A stretch of 64,000 nucleotides of DNA, from positions 1 through 64,000 of the forward strand of contig JAJEKV010000897.1 of the NCBI GenBank assembly GCA_021234155.1, read 5' to 3'. Below, piece after piece: positions 1 through 13,047 of the stretch. The DNA is from Isoetes taiwanensis (Eukaryota; Streptophyta; Lycopodiopsida; Isoetales; Isoetaceae). The notes under the pieces were generated by a model, which saw only the letters and a list, made by a program, of their open reading frames with translations, was not told the DNA's origin and ran no database searches. The stretch's first letter is position 1. Every line of letters starts with the position of its first letter. Both the position numbers and the translations under genes were made by a program.

Positions 1-2230
1 GTTTGCTTTGAGCTTCCTCAACCAACCATATCATCCTTGCATTTGCTGAATCTTCAAAAAGGGCACTAGTCTTCATGGTCATGAATCAAAGAAGAACAAC
101 CGTAAGGAAGCGGCTATGGCGAAAAGAAAAGAGATTCTCGGATTTCGATCTTCAAGAAAATTTGGTTTCTCGCCCTCGAAGGGGCTAAATAAAGACCTGA
201 AGCTTCCATTCTATACCTTCCCTCGATATTTCAATTTCTATATGCACAGTGTCTATGCAAAATCATAATTTGTGCCCGGACCATATCAACGCTTTTATAA
301 ATTTTTATTATGACTACATTGATCTCCCTTTCTACAACATAGGTACGAGAGAGAGTTGTCTCATTTCAAAGATGACCCACAGTTTAATAAAGTTGATTTG
401 TTCAATGAAGTTGTCTGAAAGATTATCCATGTGCTGAGGTTCTTTACAGTATTAGCGAGACCTCTCATGGATTATGGAATTGTCAGCATGTTTAGAAAGA
501 ACAATTAACAAACCTAGATGAAAGACTTTCTTATTTTCGGATATGCCTTATTTACTTGTGCTAATTGTTGAACTCTGTGATGTCCATAACATCCTACATT
601 GTGTAATGGAATTGATGGCAGTTCCTCCCCTTTTTTTCAAGCCCCTCATAATCGTAATTTTACGCTTTACATCTTATTATTCTCAATATATTCTGGTTTG
701 AAAAGTGCCATCGCTGATAGCCTATTACAATTGGCACAAAGCACGCTAGGGATCTTCTAACCTTTTAATAAATTTGCCACAACCATATTCACTGCCAGAA
801 AGTCCCACCGACCCAAAAGAACTAGTAGACATTGTTAAAGCGGAGCTTGGGATGCAAGATATCTTCTTCAGCAAACAAACTTCAAAGATCAAATCTAAAG
901 CAGTTATTATAGCAACAGGTACAATATTTCGATCTTTATTTGCAGTTGCCATTATAGGTTTTATATTAAAAAAGGCTCATTATCTTCCAGGGAGGCTATG
1001 TTTGAATCGGTTCAAGTTCTATTTAGTCGTTGTAAGAGTAAATTGAGGAGCATGAATCTGCTGGTCATTACAAAGGCAGAAATTTGAGAAACCCTGCATA
1101 AATCCAAAGAAGAAATTGGAGTTGAACAAGAAAAACGATCTTTTCAATACAGATAGTTTTTTTTTCTTGCATGTTGTTTGAGGAGGCCGATCATGGGCGT
1201 AGATTAGATATTGGTGTTGTTTTTGGGGACCTTTGTCCGTTTACAGCACAAATTTGTCACCTCATGGGCTTGTCGAGAGTCCCTCTTCGCCAAAGTTTAG
1301 TTCTCAAAAATTTGCATGGATGAACTATTCCAATTGGTGTGGAAGCTTCCTTTTTCATGTAAGTCCTTGTCTCCCTGATCTCGAAGTTCATCTTGTTTCC
1401 CGGGCAGATTCTTTCAGCTTTCGCACTTCATTATTGAGACTACATGAATTTACCTTGTGCTATTGAGCAAGTAAACAAATGCGTAATGTAAAGAGCTCTT
1501 GTAGGCTTGAACTCGGGAGTTGTTGTTTGGTAGATATAATGCATCTTGTAATCCATATCTATATTTTTATGATATTGCATAGACACTTCGCGTTTTTGCC
1601 ATTTTAAAGCCAACTGCTTCATTTCCTATTTTTATCCGATATTCCCTTGCATTATTTGGAGCTATTGTTGCACTAATGCAATAAAGAGATCTAGTTGTTG
1701 TTTATTACCCTCGGCAAGTATCTCCACGATTTTTGGCAACTATGATTTTCTAATTCTTCTCCCGCTTGTTGTGGGTTTTGATGGGGACCATCTCGACCAA
1801 TGGTAAGATATGGCTATTGCCCAGCTTGACGCTTCTTATTGATCTTCAAACATATGTCCGGATAAGATAAGAGGCATTAGGCTTAATTCCGGGTAATTTG
1901 CCTTTGTATTAATAAATATCATTTTCATGTGCGGTTTCAATCCGAGCATATAGATATGGCTGATGCAATTAGTATTGACTGCAGAAGGTTCATCAATTTT
2001 TACGTTGGGAATTTATACCCATAATAGTAACTCATAGTTGGATGGCATACTAGTCATGAGGTCCGGTGGGAAAGGGTTAGCTACTTAATGCATTGGTATA
2101 TTTCCCTTCTGAATTTGCTTTCTTATTGTCCTATTCGTGAAATGAAAGAAGGCCATATGACATTTCGAAGTCATGACAGACTTCCATATCCTTGAGATAA
2201 ACTACGGAGCCCAACATTCTCTGTTGTTGT
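1..2230. other. AT-rich non-coding stretch
   Basis: I find no gene I can support here. Open frames are short and resemble no family I know. One stretch at 774-918 reads like an exon (acidic and lysine-rich, followed by a GT), but it has no recognisable partner exons, so I did not call it. Confidence 0.5.
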
Positions 2231-2235
2231 TTCAG

Positions 2236-2810
2236 ATGCATTGCTTGCAATCAAAAGCAAATTGAGGGCAACAAATTCTAATCTATCAACATGCAAGGGA
2301 GAAGATTCTTGTTTGGACAGGGAAGTTGTCAGCTGTATATGAAACCCAGTAACCAAATTGTAAGGCCTAAAAACTGCAAGGGAGCTAACGTTCCTCACTA
2401 ACTCATCAATTTTGTAGAAATTTAACAGGCGAAGGTTTGAGTGGACAAGTACCAATAGCATTAGGAGATTTGTTAAACCTTGAAATTCTATATTTATCTA
2501 GCAACAACATGAGTATGCCTATACCCGGAAGCTTCGCCAATTTATGTGTTTTACAAGCTTTATAAGTTCTGATAATTGGGTAGATTCGATTGTGTCTTGG
2601 TTTGATGCTGGTGTTGGTTTACAATTTTGTTTCCTCTCAAGCAACCCATTGACAGGCTCTTTCCCAGATTCTATTTTGGAAATACAAAGTCTCACTGACT
2701 TGTAAGCATCTGATGAATGGTTTATCATGCTGTCATTCTTTTGCAATTGACAGGAGTGCTACCAACGGCTATCGGGAATGTTGAGAAGCTTTATTTTTTG
2801 TATGTCAATG
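2236..2810 (+). pseudogene. LRR receptor-like gene fragment, broken
   Basis: This is a decayed N-terminal and leucine-rich-repeat part of a plant LRR receptor kinase or receptor-like protein. Around 2,236-2,390 a frame reads SDALLAIKSKLRATNS and later VVSC...NPVTKL, resembling the cap domain that precedes plant extracellular LRRs (ALLAFKS... and a W/V-V-C...V-T-L signature), but it has two in-frame stops. At 2,431-2,565 a clean LRR stretch reads LSGQVPIALGDLLNLEILYL followed by SSNN and a second repeat (PIPGSFANL), ending at TAA 2,563-2,565. At about 2,610-2,702 another frame gives SNPLTGSFPDSILEIQSLTDL-like sequence, and at 2,746-2,800 LTGVLPTAIGNVEKL. The repeats therefore lie in order but in shifting frames. 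No signal peptide, transmembrane segment or kinase domain is seen. Such receptors sense peptides or microbial ligands at the plasma membrane; this copy cannot. Confidence 0.7.
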
Positions 2811-3504
2811 TCAAACTGCAAATTTTCTTTATTATAATACTAAGTATATCTCAGAGCCCTTCCTGTTGTAGAAGAAGAATGATGTTGTTTGTACCTGAGT
2901 ATTCAACAGGTTTACTGGGATTCTATCTACGCTCCTCCTTTCTTAATTTTTTTAACAATTTCTTGATAGAGCTTGCCACCCAGCGGATTATGTATTTATG
3001 GAAATTAAAGAAATGTTCAAGTTTGCCAATGGCAAAAATATGATATTTCAGAAATTAAAGAAGTGGTCGGTGGAGAGCCATTTGATTATTCCCTACACTT
3101 TTTTTAGATTTAACTTCATTGCTTTTTTTGGATTTAATTTCATTGGCTGAAATTTAGCACGGATCCAAAAGGAAATAAGAATTGCGTACTTGCGAAGGTT
3201 CTTATGCTTTACAATGAAACTTCAGAGATATATAAATGCAGATTGTAGACAATAATGAAAGGCTTAGGTTAGGAAGTCAGTTCCGCAGGAACTATTAGAA
3301 AATACTCTAGTTTGATTTATGGCAAATTTGTTGGAACTTGAAACCACTTTTAAGTTGCATCCTTGTAGAACATTGGTCCTAAACTATTCCACAATTGGTG
3401 TAGAATGTACAGGTACTGAAGGGAGGATTTTGATGCAAATATTTTATTTCTTTGCCCTTCTTGTAAATGTGTGCTATGGTCCATATTGCCTGCATTAAAT
3501 CTCA

Positions 3505-3663
3505 AGATTTTACTTTGTCAAAAGTCTTATATGCTCCATTCAAGCTTCCATACTTCACATAGTTATCAACAAGTGCATTTTGTACAATGACATGTGATTG
3601 ATATCCAGCCTCAACAATTTGTTTGTGGAGTTGCGCATCGTGTAGCATATGCCTTGATCGCAG
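3505..3663 (-). pseudogene. PPR protein fragment (about 1.5 repeats)
   Basis: On the minus strand a short frame reads HKQIVEAGYQSHVIVQNALV and then DNYVKYGSLNGAYKTFDKV, which is the L-to-S motif transition of PLS-class pentatricopeptide repeat proteins (the family pattern is ...NALVDMYVKCGSL..A..VFD). PPR proteins bind organellar RNA and act in editing, splicing or stability. Only about 50 residues remain. The frame stops directly after the S motif and no neighbouring repeats are visible on either side, so this is a dispersed fragment or dead copy. The upstream ATG at 3,718-3,720 belongs to unrelated hydrophobic sequence. Confidence 0.6.
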
Positions 3664-3847
3664 ATGTGTAGGGGCAAAATTACACACATAAAATACAAGA
3701 AAACAAAAACGAAATACCATGTATTAGGTAAAGCAAAAACATATCTCTCCCCTTCTTATACGACATGAAAATCACCATGATTACAAGGGTGTGACATTCA
3801 ATCAATTCCTTCACAAACTTAGATAAAGGAATGATCTGTAGGGACCC

Positions 3848-3891
3848 AAAAAAAAAAAAAAAAAAAAAAAAAAAAGAAAAAAAAGAAAAAA
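3848..3891. repeat. Long A-rich homopolymer run
   Basis: A run of 28 A is followed by further A blocks interrupted by single G bases. It could be the tail of an old retroposed sequence, but I see no element boundary to its left. Confidence 0.6.
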
Positions 3892-3899
3892 CTCTCAAA

Positions 3900-5617
3900 T
3901 GTCTCTTCCTGTATAATATACATGTCTAATGTCAGAAGCTCCAACCTTCCTGAGCATTTATATCTTCTGACTTTATCTGTACATGTAAAACAACAATAGT
4001 GTATAAAATAACCTTAAGGCAACATTGAACAAGACGTAAAAAACAGTGTACTGGTCTCCCAGTAGTTTTTTTTAGCACACCAGCCTTGCCAGGCCTACAC
4101 CCTTTCCTAGAATTTTTGTGGCTAACATAACTTGGGGCTTGTTACACGAGAGGCTCAAATAATGTAACATTGTGGTAAAGAAGCATTTTAGGTTTATGCC
4201 ACACGTAAGACTTGTCAAAAAAGAAAAAGGGCAATTTACGTTGCTAAAATAAAGACGCCCTATAATATACGTCATGCCCTATAATATATGTCACGCCTTT
4301 AAAAGAAAGGGAAAAAAACAGTTCTATACAGTTCGCACCTGCTTTGAGTCTTTCTATGACAAGGCTATTCGGACATCATCGCCATATCCAAGAACATTGC
4401 TCGGCCTTTAAAAAAGAAAAAAGAAAAAAAAAACAGTTCTACATTAAAGTCAGATATAATACTTAAAAGCAGATATGGTTACTCAAGAGTATCTTGATGA
4501 TGTTTTAGCTTTGAGATCAATTTTTGCTTTTGTACTGTGCCAAAAATATGCTTCTGCCAAGTGACTGACTGAAACCACCTTCACAAATTGATGCAAGATA
4601 CCTGATTCTCCAAGCCTGTATAAGACACTCTACCTACCTTATTTCCTCATTCTAGTCACATATAACAGCGATTGTGAATTAAGCTTGACATAACAGATTA
4701 TGAATTCATAGAATATATGTTATATGCCATAGTAGAGCCTAAGTTTATGAAGCATAACATACATTATCCGAAAAAGTAGAAGAATACTCTTTAGAAATAA
4801 GGCTTGCTCTTTCCATCATTGTCTGTTATAATGCTTCCAATGCATGCTACACAGGAGAGCAGAAGATAGCTGGAGGAAATGATAGCTGTGGCATGAACAA
4901 TAAACGTGCATATTATGCAGTAATAAATTTGTAGTCCAGAAGGGAAAGGCTTAAAGATGAATTGTTTTTCAAACCTACCTAGTCAATATAACAACCCTTA
5001 AGTATTTACAGTGCATTGGCTTGCAATGATAAGTTCCATATAATACAACCTATTACAATAAGTAATGATTACCCATTAGAAACTTTGGTAAAACAATTTA
5101 ATCAATTCTAAGACAACCAAAAACTTGGGAAGTCGAGGGGAAAAAAGTCTTAGACAATCTTTCATAAATAAGACTTTCTAAAAACCTCAACAACTTGAAG
5201 GAAAAAAATCTAACCAATTCTAGATATTTGCTAAAAAGAATACCTTGCCAAAACCTTCTGGTGTGCCTTTTGCTAGTTGTATTTTGCTTATGCTTATTTT
5301 TTAGGGCACCCCGTGTAGCATTCCTCTGTTCAGGAAATTTTGCAGTTTAAGCGTAATCCACTGTTTAAAATAAGAACTTAACACTAATTTTTGCTCGATC
5401 ACTGGGAAGTCGCAAAATTTTATAACACCCTGTATTAATTTCTGCTGGATCACTTGGGAGTCACAAAATTTCATATTTTGGGAGGTACGTAGGAAGGATT
5501 CAAAGCTGTGGATCTTCTACGAGGCTCTGATTTGCCATTTACGAAGCTCTAATTTGCCATTTATATAGGATAGGAAGTCTAATTTGTAGTATAGAAAAGC
5601 TCTGCACTGTTTATAGA
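3900..5617. other. AT-rich non-coding stretch
   Basis: No gene or repeat with clear borders is visible. It ends where the left arm of the large palindrome begins. Confidence 0.5.
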
Positions 5618-8600
5618 ATCTACTTACTTAAATTGTGTTTGGGGGGTGTGTCCTCTTTTTTCCGGCCGCCGGTGGACATCAAAATCCGGCCAAAAAGCGA
5701 AATTTTGTCATCAGAAAATCAAAATCCGGCATGTGAAATTTTTTAGGGCAAGGGGTTTAGGTTAAAGGCAATTTTGGTCAAGGCTCCACATCGCTTTTTT
5801 TTTAAAGAGCACTTTAAGTGACCGGCTAATTAGTCGGATTCCTCGCCCTCCATCATTTCGACCGGTGCATGGCATGGCATTGCTTTTATTTAGGGTTCAT
5901 TGTTACCGCCCGGATACCGGGGCTAAAGCTAAAGTTCAATTTTTGGCATTCCCCTCCACTTCAATGATTGGATTTTAGTAGGAATATCTTAGAAGATCAA
6001 GTTCTCATCAAGTGTAGCTTCAAGTTCAAGGTAAAATTTTAAGCAATTTTCTTAGGATTAGATCTTTGATAGTATCCGGTATATGAGCCCTATGAACTTG
6101 GAGCTTTTGATGTTTTGGGCGTCATTTTTGGGACGCCTCGATTTTGGGAAGCTTTGGGAGCACAACGGAGACCTCTGAGCTGGCCTTTAGAACGAATGAT
6201 TTTGAGTCGGTGGTAATTTTTAGCTCCTCTTTTCTTTTTGATCCGATCAATGTAAGAGCTCAGTGACACTTGGCCTTTTTGTTGAATCCGGCGGGAGGCG
6301 GCAGATCATTTTGCAAAGTCATGTACTACAAACCACACCAATGCATTTATTTAGGGTTCCGTGACGACACAAGCAAAGCAAGGTTTTCTTAGTTACATTT
6401 TCTTGGCAGCGGTGGCAAGCATAGATGCAAGCAAAGGTTGGCAGCGAGGGCGGCCCGAGTTCGGATTTTTCGGCAAGCCAATGGATTTGCAACCCGGTAA
6501 GGGTCTCTTTCAATCTTTGCGAGAATTTGATTGTTCCTTTAAATAAACGCGTGCCGTCATATTTTCTTGCTTCCTTTCATATTTTCTTCTTAAAAACGCG
6601 TGTTCCTTCATAGTAAGCGCTTAAACCCGGCCAGCTCAAAAAATCTTTGGCGGGTTAGTCGTAACGACTCGACCTTGACTCCGACCAACCGTCCGGCAAA
6701 TATATTTTATATACAATCTCTTCAAAGTTGCTTTGCTTATTTTGGAATTTCTCACAAGTCATAGCAGATTCGTGTTTTCTTGCTTACCAAGCATCTTGCT
6801 TAAAAATAATCAATATTGCACATCGCATTTGGACGAAAGCAACAACAATATTTCTTAGATTCGGGGGTTTTGGAGTTAATTCATATTTTGATGCTTCTTG
6901 ATAGCTTTAAGTGAAGCTAATTTCAGGCGATTGTTTGTAACTTCTTTCTCTCTGTAGATTTTATGCTTATTCATAAATGTGTATTATGGTGGCTCTTACA
7001 TGAGGTTTTTCTTTGAAGGTGCGACTTTTGGGCAAAAGCGGTAGCTTTTGTCCCGTGCATAAACCCGACCGAGCGAGACATGTTCCGGTTGTTGAAGATC
7101 ACAAGCCATTGAACAATGCATCCCATTCTAACAAGATATTTGTCAAGGTAACTTTTCATGATCATTTTTCGTTTTAGCTTTTAAATGTCATTCGGATAAT
7201 ATTCCTTGCTCTTTCATTCCTTGGTGATGGCTACTATTAAAACTCTCAAATCTTCAGGTAAGTGTTTTAGAGGTATTTTATGCATTTTCGTTTGTGCATT
7301 TATTTTCGGGCCATCGTGGATACTTGCAAAGCGATAAGAAAGGATGTGGGCTGCGGTGGAAGGAAGGACATTGCTTGCTTCAACTTGTCTCTAATATTAT
7401 TTGTTATCTGAGATCTTGGAATTTCGGGTGGTGGCTACAACAACTCCTACATTAGGTACCAGTAAAGAGATGGCTACAACAACTCCTCGATAAACCTACT
7501 CAAAAAAGAACATTGAGTTTTTATGTAAGTAATCCCTAGGCGTTTCTCTTAATTTGTTTGTGCTCTTCTTTATTGTGTCAAGTCTTCAGCCATAAAGCTG
7601 TGGTCCCGGTCGACACTAAGGTGGCGTGCAAAACGGTTTAGTCAATTCAATGGCCCCGTTTTTAAATTACCTTTTATTACATGTACTTCTATTGTGGCCT
7701 TTGGATCATTCGGGGAATGAGTTGTACCCACACTGTCATTGTGTTTGTAAAGAATGATATTTTATGAATATAGTTTACAAAGCCTTATATTTCCAATCGC
7801 ATTGTTTTGTTGTTAAAGAAAGCTCCAACACCGGTTTTGTAAGAGCTTCGCGATATTATGAGCACGATGATTCTTGGTTTCGTTGCGGTGGTTCAATGTA
7901 CAAAATGCCCGACCTCGGTGCCGCTCCATAGCGAGCAATTGGAAAAAAGCATAACGGAGAAAAGATACAAGTTATTTGCATTACTTGTCACGCAAGCGGT
8001 TTCCATCCTTTGCTTTCATGAACCTTGGGTTATACCATTCTTGATAAAGTATATCTTAAATCATGGGCCTAACATAATTATGCACCTTTGAATTTAACCC
8101 GTAACCTAATAGTGCAAACCATGCCCTTGCCTCTTGCATGAATTATGTAGTGTGTAAGATATCAAAACATCAAGACAAGTTAGTTCCATTGTTAGATGCA
8201 TCTCGATTTTGATGCCAACATATTGACAATTGCTATCTACTGACGCGCATCAAAGGTTTAAAACCTTTAAAATTTGCAAAATACTGCAAATACGTTAATA
8301 AACTTGAAAATATTTAATGCATAGTATGAACCTTCAAATCTTTGTATATTTTGGCGATAATTATTTTACAAGCGTTTTTCATTGTGGCAATTTAATCTCA
8401 AAAGTTATTACATATACATATTATACATATATGTTATTTATCATTTTTTTTTTAATATATGACCCTATAAGAGAATGTTTTAAAGCTAGACGCCTTCTTT
8501 TTCTTTGGATTAATATTCCAAACATGTGTAATATGCGCATCATTGGACACATATTGCGCTCATGATAATACATATGTAGCTTAGGAAGCATATTTGACCA

Positions 8601-9033
8601 AAGAGATACCCTCAAATTTTATCTCTATTTCACAATATAATTTTGGTTTGAGAGGGATAGGTGGAGAATATCTACAAGGTTTTAAGTTTCGTGTATGCAT
8701 GTTTTTCTTATTTCTCTATCATATCATACTTATTAACTACACACCTTAACATCCTAAAGATGAATAACTTGCGTAGGCGTACTAGAATAATATGTATCTG
8801 AAGCCCTCCCGGTGTTATTTTTTGGGTCGTACGCTCTGGGTCATGGTATCATTGGGAACAAAAATAGGTAATGGTATCATTGGGAACAAAATACCACTCT
8901 AATGTGCATGGGGTAGAACAATGCAACCTTTATCGGATAGCAAATGACAACGTGCATTTGCAAATTGGCATTTTTAGGGCAAGAGAAGTCATATGTGTTG
9001 GACTATGTAATGGTAGTGCATTTTAGGGTCTAC
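5618..9033 (+). repeat. Left arm of a 7.3 kb imperfect palindrome
   Basis: This arm matches the reverse complement of 9,581-12,949 over its whole length. Outer end: ATCTACTTACTTAAATTGTG at 5,618 mirrors the bases ending at 12,949. Inner end: the segment around 8,960-9,030 mirrors 9,581-9,655. By eye the arms agree at roughly nine bases in ten, with many short indels, so the structure is not recent. The arms share CCGG-rich outer parts and AT-rich inner parts. Open frames inside differ between arms by frameshifts, and I recognise no transposase or other protein. It may be a foldback-type element or two head-to-head insertions of one element. Confidence 0.85.
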
Positions 9034-9580
9034 TAGTAAGCGTGTGCTTGGCGTTGTAAAACTAATGTCCTAGTACATGTTTTGCATTTTTGCCTTTAAT
9101 GTCCATATTATATGCAATTTTTTTATCAATAGCACATTTTGATATTCGCTAAGAATGAACATTATTTGCTTTTGTGATTATTTTGTTATTGAAATTGTCT
9201 AATGACAATATCATCAATATAACAACTTTGCACTTATGGATTTTTAGTAGAAAAACAATGCTTCATATAAGGAATGTGGGGGGGTTAAATCTAACTCTAA
9301 AGGCGAAAATCTAGAAAAATAAGATCAAAACTTATGCTCAAAATGTCACCCTTAGAAGTAGTTAAGTACATCAACTCTACATCAAGTAGACGTGATGACT
9401 CTTGTCACCCTTTAGGCATTTGGTGGCGTGGTGATCAAAGACATACCATGGGATCAAAATACGCACCATCTACATGGATGAAGAAGTAAATAAATAAGGC
9501 GAAAAAAAATAAATAGAAGAAAGCGTAAAAGCTCATTATAATGAAGTCATATCTGCCTCCTCATGATTAAACAATTTATA
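9034..9580. other. Spacer of the large palindrome
   Basis: This is unique AT-rich sequence between the two arms, without a coding signal. Its last 90 or so bases (9,485-9,577) are an inverted copy of the sequence just outside the right arm (12,951-13,040). Confidence 0.7.
9485..9577 (+). repeat. Inverted copy of the right-arm outer flank
   Basis: The core AAAAGCTCATTATAATGAAG at about 9,528-9,547 appears in reverse complement at about 12,977-12,996, with similar sequence on both sides. Together the two copies bracket the right arm as a pair of short inverted repeats. Confidence 0.75.
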
Positions 9581-12500
9581 GACCTAAAATGCACTACCAT
9601 TACATAGTCCAACACATATGACTTCTCTTGCCCCTAAAATGCCAATTTGCAAATGCAGTGTCATTTTGCTATCGATAAAGGTTGCATTGTTCTACCCCAT
9701 GCACATTAGATTGGTATTTTTGTTCCCAATGATACCATTACCTATTTTGTTCCCAATGATACCATGACCAGAGCGCATGGCTAAAATAAAGACTGGAGGG
9801 CTTAGCATACATATTATTCTAGTACGCTCTCTACGCAAGTTATTCATCTTTAGGATGTTAAGGTGTGTAGTTAATAAGTATGATATGATAGAGAAATAAG
9901 AAAAACATGCATAATGAAACTTAAAACCTTGTAGATATTCTCCACCTATCCCTCTCAAACCAAAATTATATTGTGAAATAGAGATAAAATTTGAGGGTAT
10001 CTCTTTTGGTCAAATATGCTTCCCTAAGCTACATATGTATTATCATGAGCGCAATATGTGTCCAATGATGCAGACACATGTTTGGAATATTAATCCAGCA
10101 AAAAGAAGGCAGTCTAGCTTTAAAACATTCTCTTATAGGGTCATATATTAAAAAAAAAATGATAAATAACATATATGTATAATATGTATATGTAATAACT
10201 TTTGAGATTAAATTGCCACAATGAAAAAACATAAAATAATTATGCCAAAATATACAAAGATTTGAAGGTTCATACTATGCATTAAATATTTTCAAGTTTA
10301 TTAACGTATTTGCGTATTTTGCAAATTTTAAAGGTTTTAAACCTTTGATGCGTCTTGATAACAATTGTCAATATGTTGGCATCAAAATCGGAGATGCATC
10401 TAACAATGGAACTAACTTGTCTTGATGTTTTGATATCTTACACACTACATAATTCATGCAGGGCAGGGCATGGTTTGCACTATTAGGTTCTAAAGTTAAA
10501 TTCAAGGTGCATAATTATGTTAGGCCCATGATTTAAGATATACTTTTATCAACAATGGTATAACCCAAAGGTTCATGAAAGCGGTGATGGAAGCTTATGT
10601 AGATTGCGGTTGAAATAACTTGTATCTTTTTCTCCGTTATGCTTTTTCCAATTGCTCTCAGATGGAGCGACTTCACCAAGGTAAGCATTTTGTAAATATT
10701 GAACCACCTAAATCTAAAACCAAGAATCATCGGTCTCATAATATCGTGGAAGCTCTTACAAAAGCTGGGTGTTGGGCTTTTCAAGCAACAACAAAACAAT
10801 GCAGTTGGAAATATAAGGCTTTGTAACCATATTCATAAAATATCATTCTTTAAAACACACGGACAAAAGTGGTACAACTCATTCAGGAATGATCCAAAGG
10901 CCACAATAGAAGTACATGTAATAAAAGGTAATTTAGAAACAGTTCATTGAATTGACTAAACCTGTCTTTGCACGGTCTACCTTAGTGTGTAATCGGTGGG
11001 ACCCACGGTTTTATGGTCAAGACTTGACACAATAAAGAAGAGCACAAACAAATTAAGAGAAACGCCTAGGGATTACTTACATAAAACTCAATGTTCTTTT
11101 GGAGTAGGTTTTTTGAGGAGTTGTTGTAGCCATCTCTTTACACGGGTACCTAATGTAGGAGTTGTTGTAGCCACCCACCCGGAATTCCAAGATACGTATA
11201 ACAAATAATATTAGAGAGTTGAAGCAAACAATGTCCTTCCCCCCGCCGCAAGCCCATCCTTTCTTGCTGCAAGTATCCGATGGCGAGGAAATAAATGCAC
11301 AAAACGAAATGCATAAAATACCTCTAAAACACTTACCCGAAGATTTGAGAGTTTTAATAGTAGCCATCACCAAAGGAATGAAAGAGCAAGGAATATTATC
11401 GAATGACATTTAAAAGCTAAAAAAAAAATGATCATGAAAGTTACCTTGACAAATCATTTAGAATGGGATGCATTGTTCAATGGCGAGATCTTCAACAGTA
11501 TGTGATTACCCGGATCGGGGGTTTATGCACGGGACAAAAGCTACCGGTTTTTTGCCAAAAGGCGCCACCTTCAAAGAAAACCTCATGTAAGAGCCACCAT
11601 AATACACATTTATGAATAAGCATAAAATCTACAGAGAAAGAAGTTACAAACAATCAGCTTGAAATTAGCTTCACTTAAAGCTATCAAGAAGCATCAAAAT
11701 ATGAATTAACTCCAAAACCCCGAATCTAAGAAATATTGTTGTTGCATTGTCCAAATGCAGATGCAATATTGATTATTGTTTAAACAAGATGTTTGCAAGC
11801 AAGAAAACTAATCTGCTATGACTTGCGTGAGAAATTCCAAAAATAAGCAAAGCAACTTTGAAGAGATTGCATATAAAATATATTTGCAGACGGATTTGCC
11901 GGAGTTCTTTGGAGCTATTGCACGACTAACCCTTCGACATTTTTTGAATGGCCGAAGTTTAAGCGTTTACTATGAAGGAACACGTTTTAAGCGGAAGAAG
12001 AAAATATGAAAGGAAGCCGAAGAAAATATGGCTGACAACGTTTACTTAAAAGGAACAATCGGTTTAGCAAGATTGAAAGAGACCCTTACCTTTTGCAAAT
12101 CCATTGGCTTGCCAAAATCCAGAACTCTGCCGTCCTCGCTTTGCCGACCTTTGCTTGCATCTATGCTTGCCACGCCAAGAAAATGTAACTAAGAAAACCT
12201 TGCTTGCTTTGCGGCTCGAACCCTAAATAAATCGGCATTGGTGTGGTCAGAGTACATGACTTTGCAAAAATGATTCTCACTCCCGCCGGACTAACAAAAA
12301 GGCCAAGTGTCACGAGCTCTTACATTGATCGGATCAAAGAAAAGAGGAGCTAAAAAATTACCTCGCCCAAAATCATTCGTTCTAAAGGCCGACTCAGGGT
12401 CTCCGGTTGTGCTCCCAGCTCTTCCCAAAATCGAGGGCGCCCAAAAATGACCTGCTCCAAAACATCAAAAGCTCCAAGTTCATAGGGCTCATATCGGATA

Positions 12501-12949
12501 CTATCAAAGGCCGAATCCCTAAGAAAATTGCTTAAAATTTTACCTTGAACTTGAAGCTACACTTGACGAACTTGATCTTCTAAGATATTCCTACTAAAAT
12601 CCACCGCTTGAAGTGGAGGGGAATGCCAAAATCACGGAGCTTTAGCCCGGTATCCGGGCGGTAACAATGAACCCTAAATGAAGCAATGCCATGCCATGCA
12701 ATCGGTCGAAATGATGGAGGGCGGAGGAATCCGACTAATTAGCCAGTCACGAAAAGTGCTCTTTAAAAAAAAAAAAACGTATGTGGAGCCTTGACCAAAA
12801 TTGCCTTAACCTAAACCCTTGCCCTAAAAATTTCACATGCCGGATTTTTGATTTTTCTCGATGACAAAATTTTCGCTTTTTGGTCGGATTTTGATGTCCA
12901 CCGTAGGAAAAAAGAGGGACACCCCCAAACACAATTTAAGTAAGTAGAT
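9581..12949 (-). repeat. Right arm of the 7.3 kb imperfect palindrome
   Basis: This is the reverse-complement partner of 5,618-9,033. It is bracketed by inverted copies of a short sequence of about 90 bp (9,485-9,577 and 12,951-13,040), which the left arm lacks. That suggests the right arm may be a complete TIR element of about 3.5 kb, with the left arm a second copy or an inverted duplication of its inside. No protein is recognisable in it. Confidence 0.85.
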
Positions 12950-12950
12950 A

Positions 12951-13040
12951 AATTGTTTCATTGCGGAGGCCGTATATGACTTCATTATAATGAGCTTTTA
13001 CCGGTTTTCTTCTATTTATTTTTTTTCGTCTTATTTACTT
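12951..13040 (-). repeat. Outer flank repeat of the right palindrome arm
   Basis: Reverse complement of 9,485-9,577, with small substitutions and a 4-base length difference in the AAATAA stretch. Confidence 0.75.
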
Positions 13041-13047
13041 ACGAGAT

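Noticed and set aside
774-1046. Exon-like frame with a LPESPTDPKELVDIVKAELG stretch
   Set aside because: The composition is protein-like and a GT follows, but no partner exons or family could be identified.
7858-10799. Open frames in the palindrome arms (for example 7,858-8,091 plus and 10,533-10,799 minus)
   Set aside because: They occupy corresponding places in the arms but are broken differently by indels and have no recognisable domain.
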